Under the pieces are notes generated by a model that worked only from the letters and a program-made list of their open reading frames with translations, was not told where the DNA came from and ran no database searches. A DNA stretch of 64,000 nt from NCBI RefSeq assembly GCF_012113595.1, contig NZ_CP050831.1:1426001-1490000 (forward strand). The letters run 5' to 3'. The position numbers and the translations under genes were made by a program. Within the stretch, counting starts at the first letter, position 1. Every line of letters begins with the position of its first letter. Source of the DNA: Bacteroides faecium. Lineage in GTDB: Bacteria > Bacteroidota > Bacteroidia > Bacteroidales > Bacteroidaceae. Shown here piece after piece: positions 43,621 to 51,895 of this stretch.

Positions 43621-45288
43621 ATGAAAGTAAAGTATTTCTGTCTCAGACGCCATTTATTGGTCTTTTTATGCTTATTTATCGGTATAGGTGGTATTCTGTC
43701 GTCTATATCTTTGTCTTCTTGCTCTTCTTCTGTGAAGAATCCATTACTATTGTGTGCTGATTCATTAATGGAAGCACGTCCTGATAGTGCGTTATTTATA
43801 TTGGAATCTATTTCTTCCCCACAAAAACTACCACGTACTGATAGGGCGCTTTATGCGTTGTTACTTACGCAAGCGAAGTATAAGAATTATATTCCTTTAG
43901 AGAATGATTCGTTGATAAAAACGGCTGTTGAGTACTATGGCGATAGAAAAAAGAGTTTGTATGCTGCAAAGGCTCATTATTATTGGGGAGCTACTTATCG
44001 GGATATGGGGTATACTTCTTTTGCTGTAGAAGAATACTTGACGGCAATTCGATTGATGCCTGTTAAAGATGAGTTCTTGGCGATGATATATGATAATTTG
44101 GCGGAATGCTATGAGGAAGAAGATTTGAGTAGTGTAGCAGCAGAGGCTTATCGCTCAGCTTATCAGATATTGAAAGGGAAAAGTGAACAAATATATCCAC
44201 TGAGGGGTATTGCGCGTACATTTTTGTTGCAGAATGAGAAAGATAGTGCACTATACTATTATGAATATGCTCTTGATTGTGCATTGGCAGATCAAGATTC
44301 TAATCTGATAGGTGCACTTTATCATGATTTAGCTATGGTTTATAGTGAAGAAAAGGATTATATTCAAGCAGATAGATATATATCAAAAGCGATTGCAATA
44401 ATGGATTATAATAGGTCTTTTAATGCTTGTTTATTAAAAGCAAAAGTTATGCTTAATTTGAATAAGATTGATTCTGCTAGCTATTTTTACTGCAGGAATA
44501 TAGATCAGCTTGATATTTATGGTAAAGTTGCTTGTTATGACGGTATGTATCAGGTTGCGAAGAAAAAAGGTGAATGGAAGGTTGCAGCAGAAAATATTGA
44601 TGCATATAAGATACTTTATGATTCAATTCAGGTGATTGCTGATAATGAGGAACTTAATCGACTTATGGATAAGCATCAATTGGAAGAGCATAAAAGAGTG
44701 TTGTCGGAGCGTACTAAAATATTAATTGGTAGTTTGATTGTTGCATTTCTTTCTTTGATGGTTATATGTGTTTTTTCCTTTATGTGGAATGATAGGAAAC
44801 GAAAAAAGCGTTATATAGCTTTGCAACATGAGTTAACTCAAAAACGAGTAGATACTATGTTACTAAAAGAGGAAGACGTTTCTGAGTCCAATAAGGAACT
44901 TGTTAATAAGAAAATGTCCGAGTTGAGAGAACAACAGTTTCAATTATGTGTGTCTGTGTTTCAGAATACTGATTATTACAGTAAAATGGAAGCTTTGGAG
45001 AAAGCGACTCCTAAGCAATTATTAGTGATGCGTAATTTGAGAGCGGAGATGCACGCTGTTATATGCAAAACATTTATTGATGTGATGACGAATTTGCAAG
45101 AATGTTGTCCAACTTTAACTCATGACGATTTGTTTTATTGTATTCTTTCCAAACTTCATTGTTCCAAAACTGTTATTATGGAATTAATGGATACTACATC
45201 AGATGCTCTTAAAACACGTAAGAATCGTATTAAGAATAAAATGGATGCAGGGATGTTTGAATATGTATTTAGCATTGATAATCTGTAA
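43621..45288 (+). CDS. Membrane-anchored tetratricopeptide-repeat regulator
   Basis: 555 residues from the ATG at 43621. A lipoprotein-like or cleavable signal (LSSISLSSCSSS) leads into an extracytoplasmic TPR array (about 70-340; YDNLAECYEEEDLSSVAAEAY and LYHDLAMVYSEEKDYIQAD are repeats). One membrane helix (about 370-390, ILIGSLIVAFLSLMVICVF), a charged coiled-coil and a C-terminal region ending HDDLFYCILSKLHC...TSDALKTRKNRIKNKM follow. That end has the shape of the LuxR-like DNA-binding domain seen in Bacteroides one-component TPR regulators. The most likely target is the DUF3244 gene just downstream, but this is inference. Confidence 0.8.
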   Translation: MKVKYFCLRRHLLVFLCLFIGIGGILSSISLSSCSSSVKNPLLLCADSLMEARPDSALFILESISSPQKLPRTDRALYALLLTQAKYKNYIPLENDSLIKTAVEYYGDRKKSLYAAKAHYYWGATYRDMGYTSFAVEEYLTAIRLMPVKDEFLAMIYDNLAECYEEEDLSSVAAEAYRSAYQILKGKSEQIYPLRGIARTFLLQNEKDSALYYYEYALDCALADQDSNLIGALYHDLAMVYSEEKDYIQADRYISKAIAIMDYNRSFNACLLKAKVMLNLNKIDSASYFYCRNIDQLDIYGKVACYDGMYQVAKKKGEWKVAAENIDAYKILYDSIQVIADNEELNRLMDKHQLEEHKRVLSERTKILIGSLIVAFLSLMVICVFSFMWNDRKRKKRYIALQHELTQKRVDTMLLKEEDVSESNKELVNKKMSELREQQFQLCVSVFQNTDYYSKMEALEKATPKQLLVMRNLRAEMHAVICKTFIDVMTNLQECCPTLTHDDLFYCILSKLHCSKTVIMELMDTTSDALKTRKNRIKNKMDAGMFEYVFSIDNL

Positions 45289-45348
45289 AATATAGTGTCC
45301 TGTTACCATTGTTACCACATAAAAATCGTTTTTTTTATATCAACTATG

Positions 45349-45356
45349 TATTTTTG
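45349..45356 (+). promoter_or_regulatory. -7 promoter element of the DUF3244 gene
   Basis: TATTTTTG matches TAnnTTTG, 26 bp before the ATG, after a T-rich stretch. Confidence 0.5.
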
Positions 45357-45382
45357 GGGCGAAATTTTAAACTCAATTTATT

Positions 45383-45754
45383 ATGAAAGCTAAATTCTTA
45401 CTTCTGTTATTGTTGACCATTTTACTTCAGGTAAACACAACTTCCTTTGCACGAGAAATGAAATCTTTGCGTCAGATTGAACTAAGAAATAAAACTCAGG
45501 CACAACATAGATCTATTCCTATTATACCTATTGCTTTTGTTGAAAGCCCAATGGTAACCATTGATCTTGTTATACCTGTTACTTCTGTAACAATCATCAT
45601 AAAAGATGCAGAAACGGAAGAAGTTGTTTATTCATCTACTGATTTGAATGTACAAAAGGTTAATATTAATCTTGCAGGTGAAGAGAAAGGTAAGTATATT
45701 GTAGAAATACAACTTCCGACTGAAACCTATGCCGGAGAGTTTGAATTAGACTAA
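45383..45754 (+). CDS. DUF3244-domain secreted small protein
   Basis: 123 residues with signal peptide (LLLLLLTILLQVNTTSFA) and a short immunoglobulin-like beta domain: PIAFVESPMVTIDLVIPVTSVTIIIKDAE and KGKYIVEIQLPTETYAGEF. This is the DUF3244 pattern of small Bacteroides secreted proteins, often next to a TPR regulator as here. The function is unknown. It has its own promoter. Confidence 0.8.
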   Translation: MKAKFLLLLLLTILLQVNTTSFAREMKSLRQIELRNKTQAQHRSIPIIPIAFVESPMVTIDLVIPVTSVTIIIKDAETEEVVYSSTDLNVQKVNINLAGEEKGKYIVEIQLPTETYAGEFELD

Positions 45755-45989
45755 TCTCTGTAATAGATATATTTGCAACTAGATAAATATACCTAAATTA
45801 TTAACTATTAAGGCCCCGCTATTGAATATATAGTGCATTGCTGAAACGGCGATTGGCGATTAGATGTTGACCGAAAGGGGAAAGAATCGGTTATTTTGAC
45901 TCGTGGGTTTAATGTTCCTTGCGAAAGGCATATAATAGTTATTAGGTATATTTTGAAAATAAAATCACTTATAATAATTGCTTTGCTGA

Positions 45990-46146
45990 AAGCTGGTAGG
46001 GTGTTCGAACAAACTGGTTATTCGAATAAAAGTTCATTCAGCGGCAATTAGATACATCTGTTTGCAGATGCGATATCTGCAATAGATGTATTCTCTGTGA
46101 GAAAGGCTCTTGGACTTCTGATTCAGAAGTCCAAGATTTTTTTTTG
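45990..46146 (+). ncRNA. Candidate small structured RNA
   Basis: Three nested signals in about 155 nt. GCTGAA (45985-45990) pairs with TTCAGC (46037-46042) around two TTCGAA boxes. A strong hairpin has arms 46052-46069 and 46075-46091. Finally there is a perfect 14-bp terminator stem with a ten-T tail. A -7-like TTGCTTTG (45978-45985, one mismatch) would start the transcript near 45990. No known RNA family is recognised. Confidence 0.35.
46108..46146 (+). terminator. Strong intrinsic terminator
   Basis: TCTTGGACTTCTGA (46108-46121) pairs perfectly with its complement at 46123-46136 and is followed by ten T. It ends either the DUF3244 transcript or the candidate small RNA. Confidence 0.9.
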
Positions 46147-46158
46147 AGCGTAATAGGC

Positions 46159-46184
46159 CAGTATGCTCAATCAGTATGCTCAAT
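46159..46184 (+). repeat. Perfect 13-bp tandem duplication
   Basis: CAGTATGCTCAAT occurs twice back to back, upstream of the LOG-family promoter. Confidence 0.8.
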
Positions 46185-46247
46185 ATGAGAAAGCAGGTAT
46201 ATCTGTTATCTCTGATTAAGATAAATGTGAATAACAGAATTTTTTCG

Positions 46248-46255
46248 TAATTTTG
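46248..46255 (+). promoter_or_regulatory. -7 promoter element of the LOG-family gene
   Basis: TAATTTTG matches TAnnTTTG, 21 bp before the ATG at 46277, excluding the in-frame TTG at 46253. Confidence 0.55.
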
Positions 46256-46276
46256 CGCCTACGATATAAAAAACTC

Positions 46277-46882
46277 ATGGATAGTGTGATGAAGATGAAC
46301 CAAATAAACTCCGTATGCGTATATAGTGCTTCCAGTACCAAGATAGATTCCGTCTACTTTCAAGCAGCCGAAGAACTCGGCCGTTTGCTTGCCGAACATC
46401 ATATTCGTTTGATTAACGGAGCCGGTAGTATCGGATTGATGTGCTCTGTGGCAGATGCAGTCTTGAAGAATGGTGGAGAAGTGACCGGAGTAATCCCTCA
46501 TTTTATGGTAGAGCAGAACTGGCATCATACAGGATTGACAGAACTGATTGAAGTGGAATCCATGCACGAGCGCAAGCGGAAGATGGCGAATTTGAGTGAT
46601 GGCATCATTGCACTGCCGGGCGGATGCGGAACGCTTGAAGAACTGCTTGAGATTATTACCTGGAAGCAATTGGGATTATATCTTAATCCTATTATTATTC
46701 TCAATGTAAACGGGTTCTTTGATCCACTGCTGGAAATGCTGGAAAAGGCTATTGAGGAGAACTTTATGCGTCAACAGCATGGAGATATATGGAAAGTGGC
46801 CCGGACACCTGAAGAAGCCGTAGAATTGCTTTATGAGACTCCGGTGTGGGATGTTTCCATTCGTAAATTCGCAGCCATATGA
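46277..46882 (+). CDS. LOG-family protein (TIGR00730 Rossmann fold)
   Basis: 201 residues. The defining motif PGGCGTLEE and the preceding MHERKRKM are intact. The first strand is SVCVYSASSTKID. The family includes cytokinin-activating phosphoribohydrolases and bacterial nucleotide 5'-monophosphate nucleosidases. In Bacteroides the natural substrate is not settled, so nucleotide nucleosidase is the safest guess. The stop overlaps the DUF4271 start by 4 bp, and the gene begins a run through DUF4271, hemD, rnpA, yidD and TatD. Confidence 0.92.
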   Translation: MDSVMKMNQINSVCVYSASSTKIDSVYFQAAEELGRLLAEHHIRLINGAGSIGLMCSVADAVLKNGGEVTGVIPHFMVEQNWHHTGLTELIEVESMHERKRKMANLSDGIIALPGGCGTLEELLEIITWKQLGLYLNPIIILNVNGFFDPLLEMLEKAIEENFMRQQHGDIWKVARTPEEAVELLYETPVWDVSIRKFAAI

Positions 46883-47712
46883 TAGGCGATACGCTAAGTA
46901 TCCAACGCGCTGATACTCTGCCGCTATTCCAACAAGGGCAGACTGCCTCGGCAAAGGCGGATAGTGATAGTTTGCAATTGACTGCGGCTCATACTGCGCA
47001 GGAAGTTGAATCAGGCTTTGAGGGGACCCCTATCCCCTATTCTCCCCGTACGGATGACGCAATCTCGTTGACGTTGCTGGCTTGCTTCTTCCTTTCTTCC
47101 ATCGCTTTGGCACGTGGAAAGAGATTTCTTTCGCAGCAAGTGAAAGACTTTGTGCTGCATCGGGAGCGGACGAGCATCTTTGATAGCTCCACGGCGGCTG
47201 ACATGCGCTATCTTCTTGTACTCGTATTGCAAACCTGCGTGTTGGCAGGAATCACATTTTTTAATTATTTTCATGATACTTGTCCTGCTCTGATGAACCA
47301 TGTGTCCCCTCTCCTTTTACTCGGAATTTATGTCGGTCTTTGCTTGGCATATTTCTTACTAAAATGGTTGCTTTACATGTTCTTGGGATGGACTTTTTTT
47401 GATGAAAATAGGACAAATCTATGGTTGGAATCTTATTCTACACTCATATATTATGCTGGATTTGCCCTTTTCCCGTTCGTACTTTTTCTAGTTTATTTTG
47501 ATCTAAGTCTTATCAATTTGATTGTAATTGGTTCAATTATTCTAATTTTCGCTAAAATATTGATGTTTTATAAGTGGATAAAGCTTTTTTTTCATCAATT
47601 TAGTGGCCTTTTCCTTTTAATTGTGTACTTTTGCGCTCTAGAAATAGTACCTTGTCTGCTACTCTACCAAGGTATGATTCAAATGAACAATATTTTGCTA
47701 ATAAAATTTTAG
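46879..47712 (+). CDS. DUF4271-domain membrane protein
   Basis: 277 residues. A polar N-terminal third (1-50) is followed by about six hydrophobic helices (SLTLLACFFLSSIAL, YLLVLVLQTCVLAGI, LLLLGIYVGLCLAYFLL, the segment near YYAGFALFPFVLFLVYF, LIVIGSIILIFA, LFLLIVYFCALEIVP). DUF4271 proteins lie directly before hemD in Bacteroidota, as here (4 bp). The function is unknown. Overlap with the LOG gene suggests coupled translation. Confidence 0.9.
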   Translation: MIGDTLSIQRADTLPLFQQGQTASAKADSDSLQLTAAHTAQEVESGFEGTPIPYSPRTDDAISLTLLACFFLSSIALARGKRFLSQQVKDFVLHRERTSIFDSSTAADMRYLLVLVLQTCVLAGITFFNYFHDTCPALMNHVSPLLLLGIYVGLCLAYFLLKWLLYMFLGWTFFDENRTNLWLESYSTLIYYAGFALFPFVLFLVYFDLSLINLIVIGSIILIFAKILMFYKWIKLFFHQFSGLFLLIVYFCALEIVPCLLLYQGMIQMNNILLIKF

Positions 47713-47716
47713 GACG

Positions 47717-48463
47717 TTGAAAATTACAAAAGTACTAGTGTCGCAGCCTAAGCCTGCGTCAGAGAAATCTCCCTATTACGACATAGCTGAGAGGTATGGC
47801 GTAAAAATAGATTTCCGGCCGTTTATTAAGGTTGAAAGTCTTTCGGCGAAAGAATTTCGGCAACAGAAAATTTCGATTCTCGACCACACTGCCGTTATAT
47901 TCACTTCGCGTCATGCTATTGACCACTTTTTCAGTTTATGTACCGAAATGCGTGTCGCTATTCCCGAGACAATGAAGTATTTCTGCGTGACGGAGGCGGT
48001 GGCATTGTACATCCAGAAGTATGTACAGTACCGCAAGCGTAAAATCTTCTTTGGCGCTACCGGAAAGATTGAAGATCTCGTTCCTTCCATCGTGAAGCAC
48101 AAGACAGAGAAATACCTCGTCCCAATGTCGGACGTACACAATGATGATGTGAAAAATCTGCTCGACAAGAATGGTATTCAGCATACAGAAGCTGTGATGT
48201 ACCGTACGGTGAGCAACGACTTCACGTCAGAAGAAGAGTTTGATTATGATATGTTGGTGTTCTTCAGCCCGGCAGGAGTGACTTCTTTGAAGAAAAACTT
48301 CCCCGATTTTAATCAGAAAGAGATTAAGATCGGAACTTTCGGTTCCACTACCGCACAAGCTGTACGTGATGCCGGACTTCGTCTGGACCTTGAAGCGCCT
48401 ACGGTGCAGGCTCCGTCAATGACTGCCGCACTTGACATGTTTATCAAGGAAAACAATAAATAA
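47717..48463 (+). CDS. hemD: Uroporphyrinogen-III synthase
   Basis: Cyclises hydroxymethylbilane to uroporphyrinogen III in haem/corrinoid synthesis; 248 residues, the HemD fold of two alternating Rossmann-like lobes. The start is a TTG at 47717, since the conserved opening KVLVSQPKP follows immediately and no ATG exists for about 80 codons. Blocks AVIFTSRHAIDHFF, LVFFSPAGVTSLKKNF and IGTFGSTTAQAVRDAGL are typical. B. fragilis-group members lack most of the early haem pathway, so a partial-pathway role is plausible here. Confidence 0.9.
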   Translation: MKITKVLVSQPKPASEKSPYYDIAERYGVKIDFRPFIKVESLSAKEFRQQKISILDHTAVIFTSRHAIDHFFSLCTEMRVAIPETMKYFCVTEAVALYIQKYVQYRKRKIFFGATGKIEDLVPSIVKHKTEKYLVPMSDVHNDDVKNLLDKNGIQHTEAVMYRTVSNDFTSEEEFDYDMLVFFSPAGVTSLKKNFPDFNQKEIKIGTFGSTTAQAVRDAGLRLDLEAPTVQAPSMTAALDMFIKENNK

Positions 48464-48468
48464 ACAGA

Positions 48469-48858
48469 GTGGGTATATATACTTTGTGCAAAGCCGAAAG
48501 GCTGAACAGTAAAATACAGATCGGAAAGATGTTTGAGGGCGGCGTTTCGAAGTCGTTTTCCATCTTTCCGATACGTGTTGTATATATGCCCGTCGAACAA
48601 GGCGAGGTCTCGGCTTCCATACTGATCAGCGTATCGAAACGGCGGTTCAAACGGGCGGTAAAGCGCAATCGGGTGAAACGTCAGATACGTGAAGCCTACC
48701 GGAAAAACAAAGAATTTCTGATAGGTGAGCTGCAACGCCGGGAACAGCGTCTGGCTATCGCCTTTATCTATCTGTCGGACGAGCTTATAGCTACTGCCGA
48801 ATTGGAAGAGAAAATGAAAATAGCGCTTTTGCGCATCTCCGAAAAACTATCCTCATGA
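48469..48858 (+). CDS. rnpA: Ribonuclease P protein component
   Basis: Basic protein that helps the RNase P RNA cut tRNA 5' leaders; 129 residues from a GTG start 5 bp after hemD. The family signature [20 protein letters not shown] is present around residues 64-83, and [10 protein letters not shown] marks the N-terminus. It overlaps yidD by 4 bp, the widespread rnpA-yidD coupling, here away from rpmH/dnaA as usual in Bacteroides. Confidence 0.93.
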   Translation: MGIYTLCKAERLNSKIQIGKMFEGGVSKSFSIFPIRVVYMPVEQGEVSASILISVSKRRFKRAVKRNRVKRQIREAYRKNKEFLIGELQRREQRLAIAFIYLSDELIATAELEEKMKIALLRISEKLSS

Positions 48859-49130
48859 AATCCCGTGGTTCCGGGATATCCGCTATGTGGGTATCTGTGA
48901 AAGGATTTTTAAGCAGGATGTTTTCGCTCCTGTTACTTATCCCCATCTATTTTTACCGGATTTGTATATCTCCGCTGACACCCCCTTCATGCCGGTTTAC
49001 GCCGACCTGCTCGGCTTATGCAGTCGAAGCGATTAAGAAGCATGGCCCCGTGAAAGGGTTTTATCTGACTGTGCGGCGTATCCTGCGATGTCACCCCTGG
49101 GGTGGCTCCGGCTATGACCCTGTGCCTTGA
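48855..49130 (+). CDS. yidD: Membrane protein insertion efficiency factor YidD
   Basis: 91 residues. An N-terminal hydrophobic/amphipathic segment ([14 protein letters not shown]) precedes the conserved core [14 protein letters not shown] (three cysteines) and [18 protein letters not shown]. YidD aids YidC-dependent membrane insertion. It overlaps rnpA by 4 bp. Confidence 0.96.
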   Translation: MKSRGSGISAMWVSVKGFLSRMFSLLLLIPIYFYRICISPLTPPSCRFTPTCSAYAVEAIKKHGPVKGFYLTVRRILRCHPWGGSGYDPVP

Positions 49131-49154
49131 AATAACTAAAATAAAGAATCAGAT

Positions 49155-49814
49155 ATGGAAGGAAAGATGATTGATACTATTCTGGATATTCATACTCATA
49201 GACAGGAAGCCGATTCTGAAAGTAAATCCATCATCAATTATCGGTTATTGGAAGATTCGTCTTTTCAAGAAGACTGTTATTATTCTGTCGGTATCCATCC
49301 ATGGAAGCTGACAGTGGCTAATTTCGACCGACAACTTGATTTTCTTATCGAACAATTGCCGAATAAACAGGTAGTGGCTATAGGAGAGGCCGGGCTGGAT
49401 AAACTGACAGAGGCTTCGATGGCGCTTCAGACACTGGCATTTGTAATGCAGATACAACTGTCTGAAACATACGGTTTGCCGTTGATAATCCACTGTGTGA
49501 AAGCGATGGAGCAACTTTTGGCAGCAAAGAAGCGGTTTCAACCCAAGCAACCTTGGATATGGCACGGCTTCCGGGGAAAGCCTGAGCAGGCGACACAGTT
49601 GCTGAAACAGGGATTCTATCTCTCATTAGGCGAACATTATCCCGATGAAACAATGAAGCTGATACCCGACGAACGCTTATTTTTGGAGACAGACGAAAGT
49701 TCGCTTGATATTGAAGACATCCTGTGCCGGGCAGCCGAAGTGCGTGGAGTGGGAGTGAAGGCATTGCGCGAGACAATCCGTAGAAATATTCAAAATGTCT
49801 TTTTTAAGGCGTAA
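49155..49814 (+). CDS. TatD-family metal-dependent hydrolase
   Basis: 219 residues, shorter than the ~260 of E. coli TatD but usual for this Bacteroides subgroup. Metal-binding motifs: DIHTHR at the start, GEAGLDK (E near 77), LIIHCVKAMEQ, WHGFRG and LETDESS (late aspartate). It is an amidohydrolase-fold phosphoesterase, assigned as DNase in the family; the substrate here is not known. The HxH motif contains T, as in the canonical form. It ends the run begun by the LOG-family gene. Confidence 0.9.
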   Translation: MEGKMIDTILDIHTHRQEADSESKSIINYRLLEDSSFQEDCYYSVGIHPWKLTVANFDRQLDFLIEQLPNKQVVAIGEAGLDKLTEASMALQTLAFVMQIQLSETYGLPLIIHCVKAMEQLLAAKKRFQPKQPWIWHGFRGKPEQATQLLKQGFYLSLGEHYPDETMKLIPDERLFLETDESSLDIEDILCRAAEVRGVGVKALRETIRRNIQNVFFKA

Positions 49815-49840
49815 GAGTTGTATCTTCCGAGAAAGAGTCG

Positions 49841-49848
49841 TACTTTTG
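49841..49848 (+). promoter_or_regulatory. -7 promoter element of tyrS
   Basis: TACTTTTG matches TAnnTTTG, with GTTG 20 bp upstream at the -33 position and the ATG 54 bp downstream. Confidence 0.6.
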
Positions 49849-49901
49849 CCGCATATCGGATTAAGAAGACAATAAAAACCTAATAATAAAAGAGTAATAC
49901 G

Positions 49902-51194
49902 ATGAATTTTGTAGAAGAATTGAGATGGCGTGGCATGTTGCAGGACATCATGCCGGGAACGGAAGAGTTGTTGAGCAAAGAACAGGTGACAGCATATATC
50001 GGTTTTGACCCGACAGCCGATTCTTTGCACATCGGTCACCTTTGCAGTGTGATGATTTTGCGCCATTTCCAGCGTTGCGGACATAAGCCGTTGGTGCTGA
50101 TCGGCGGTGCTACGGGTATGATCGGTGACCCTTCCGGGAAGTCGGCAGAACGGAATTTGCTGACAGAGGATACCTTGCATCTCAACATGGAAGGCATGAA
50201 GAAACAGTTGAGCAAGTTCCTTAACTTTGATTCTGATGCACCCAATCATGCGGAAATGGTGAACAACTACGACTGGATGAAAGAGTTCAGCTTCCTTGAT
50301 TTTGTCCGTGAAGTAGGGAAACATATCACCGTGAACTATATGATGGCGAAAGATTCTGTAAAACGTCGTCTGAATGGTGAGGCGCGTGACGGATTGTCAT
50401 TTACTGAGTTCACTTATCAGTTGCTTCAAGGATATGACTTCCTTCATTTATATGAAACAAAAGGTTGTAAACTGCAGATGGGTGGTTCCGACCAGTGGGG
50501 AAATATCACTACCGGTGCCGAATTGATTCGTCGTACGAACGGGGGAGAGGTTTTCGCATTGACTAGTCCGCTGATTACAAAGGCTGACGGTGGCAAGTTT
50601 GGTAAGACAGAATCCGGAAATATCTGGCTGGATCCCCGTTATACTTCTCCATATAAGTTCTACCAGTTCTGGCTGAATGTAAGTGATGCTGATGCCGAAC
50701 GTTATATCAAGATCTTCACTTCCATCGAAAAAGAAGAAATTGAAGCATTGATTGCCGAACATCAGGCAGCTCCACACTTGCGTATCCTTCAGAAGCGTCT
50801 TGCCAAGGAAGTGACTGTGATGGTTCACTCGGAAGAAGATTACAACGCAGCGGTAGACGCATCCAACATTCTGTTTGGTAATGCCACTTCCGACGCTTTG
50901 CGCAAATTGGACGAAGACACATTGCTGGCTGTATTCGAAGGAGTACCCCAATTTGAAATTTCCCGTGATGCATTGGTAGAAGGAGTGAAGGCAGTAGACC
51001 TATTTGTCGATAATGCGGCTGTATTTGCTTCGAAAGGTGAAATGCGTAAGTTGGTTCAAGGCGGCGGCGTTTCGTTGAATAAAGAGAAGCTGGCGGCTTT
51101 TGACCAGGTAATTACAACTGCTGACCTGCTCGATGAGAAATATCTGCTTGTTCAGCGCGGTAAAAAGAACTATTATCTGCTGATTGCGAAGTAA
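49902..51194 (+). CDS. tyrS: Tyrosine--tRNA ligase
   Basis: Class I aminoacyl-tRNA synthetase of 430 residues. The HIGH motif ([13 protein letters not shown], near 44-48) and the KMSKS-equivalent KFGKTESG are present. [11 protein letters not shown] is the tyrosine-pocket block, [12 protein letters not shown] binds ATP/tRNA, and the C-terminus is an S4-like RNA-binding domain ([14 protein letters not shown]). It is monocistronic, 108 bp upstream of tRNA-Gln, whose promoter begins soon after. Confidence 0.97.
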   Translation: MNFVEELRWRGMLQDIMPGTEELLSKEQVTAYIGFDPTADSLHIGHLCSVMILRHFQRCGHKPLVLIGGATGMIGDPSGKSAERNLLTEDTLHLNMEGMKKQLSKFLNFDSDAPNHAEMVNNYDWMKEFSFLDFVREVGKHITVNYMMAKDSVKRRLNGEARDGLSFTEFTYQLLQGYDFLHLYETKGCKLQMGGSDQWGNITTGAELIRRTNGGEVFALTSPLITKADGGKFGKTESGNIWLDPRYTSPYKFYQFWLNVSDADAERYIKIFTSIEKEEIEALIAEHQAAPHLRILQKRLAKEVTVMVHSEEDYNAAVDASNILFGNATSDALRKLDEDTLLAVFEGVPQFEISRDALVEGVKAVDLFVDNAAVFASKGEMRKLVQGGGVSLNKEKLAAFDQVITTADLLDEKYLLVQRGKKNYYLLIAK

Positions 51195-51240
51195 TAATTC
51201 ACGATTTACCGGGTAGCAAAGTAAAAAAATGAATGAAATA

Positions 51241-51272
51241 TTTGGAGGTTTGCTTGCAAACCTCTATCTTTG
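51241..51272 (+). promoter_or_regulatory. tRNA-Gln promoter with a palindromic spacer
   Basis: TTTG (51241-51244) and TATCTTTG (51265-51272) are full matches to the -33 and -7 consensus, 20 bp apart. The spacer is itself an inverted repeat with 9-bp arms GAGGTTTGC and GCAAACCTC around TT. It could be an operator, or the terminator stem of tyrS overlapping the promoter. Confidence 0.7.
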
Positions 51273-51302
51273 CACCGCTTTTTAACAGAAAGCACATGAG
51301 TT

Positions 51303-51376
51303 TGTCCTATGGTGTAATGGTAGCACAACAGTTTTTGGTTCTGTTTGTCTAAGTTCGAATCTTGGTAGGACAACCA
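51303..51376 (+). tRNA. tRNA-Gln (anticodon TTG)
   Basis: A cloverleaf can be drawn: acceptor TGTCCTA/TAGGACA, D stem GTG/CAC, anticodon stem ACAG/CTGT with loop TTTTGGT (anticodon TTG, reading CAA), and T stem CTAAG/CTTGG with TTCGAAT. Discriminator A51373 is followed by an encoded CCA. A T-T mismatch closes the anticodon stem. The gene has a consensus promoter and an intrinsic terminator. Confidence 0.93.
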
Positions 51377-51378
51377 AA

Positions 51379-51420
51379 GAAAAGCCCCGAAAGAGAAATC
51401 TTCCGGGGCTTTTCTTTTTC
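51379..51420 (+). terminator. Intrinsic terminator of tRNA-Gln
   Basis: GAAAAGCCCCG (51379-51389) and CGGGGCTTTTC (51404-51414) pair perfectly, followed by a T-run. Confidence 0.92.
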
Positions 51421-51609
51421 TCCTATTCTTATTGCTGTTTGTAAAGCGGCATAATCTCAACATTATCATCTTGATTTCAGTAATGGATTGTCTGTTGTAA
51501 GAAAACTATTATGTGTCATTTGTTTAAAAGATTAACTGCTTTAATGATTACCTTATTCATAAATGAATAAGTCTGTCTTTTTTCAGCAATAATATCTTTA
51601 CAGTTCTAT

Positions 51610-51685
51610 AATAAACCCGGATATAGTTTTTAATAAATAGTTGTAGGGTTTATTATAAACGGTATCCGAGTTTATTAAAAACTAT
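51610..51685. repeat. Interleaved inverted repeats, order A-B-A'-B'
   Basis: A (51610-51623, AATAAACCCGGATA) complements A' (51663-51676) with one mismatch. B (51623-51637, ATAGTTTTTAATAAA) is a perfect complement of B' (51671-51685). A' and B' overlap by 6 bp, so the two hairpins are mutually exclusive in an RNA. Confidence 0.7.
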
Positions 51686-51727
51686 TTTCGGGGAATTTTA
51701 GAATCCTATTAGAATAATATAAACAAA

Positions 51728-51759
51728 ACGGGAGAAAATCAGTACTGATTTTCTCCCGT
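51728..51759. terminator. 32-bp perfect palindrome, probable terminator of the sulfatase-GH3 operon
   Basis: ACGGGAGAAAATCAGT is followed immediately by its exact reverse complement. On the minus strand the stem is followed by TTTTGTTT, fitting termination of the PUL transcript about 140 nt after the GH3 stop. Confidence 0.7.
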
Positions 51760-51895
51760 CGTAGTTCTTCCATATATGGAAATATATGTTTGATAATGTG
51801 CTATTATGTCTTGATTTTTATATAACTCATACTGTTTTTTCTTATTTTGGTTCTTCAAAGATACAAAATAAAAAGGGGAAAGTCAATAGCTGGAG

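Larger units (their letters stand above)
45755..46276. other. Long intergenic region with structured RNA signals
   Basis: 522 bp without a credible gene. It contains several inverted repeats, a strong terminator (46108-46146), a perfect 13-bp direct duplication (46159-46171 and 46172-46184) and the promoter of the LOG-family gene. The terminator lies over 350 bp past the DUF3244 stop, so an independent transcript is plausible (see the ncRNA entry). Confidence 0.6.
51421..51895. other. Intergenic region with interleaved inverted repeats
   Basis: 475 bp without a gene between tRNA-Gln and the GH3 gene (minus). It contains two interleaved inverted repeats (51610-51685) and a 32-bp perfect palindrome (51728-51759). 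The rest is AT-rich with no recognised signal. Confidence 0.6.

Noticed and set aside
51206..51469. 87-codon minus-strand frame over the tRNA-Gln
   Set aside because: It is antisense to a tRNA and its terminator; peptides like SYQDSNLDKQNQ are a known artefact of translating tRNA genes backwards.
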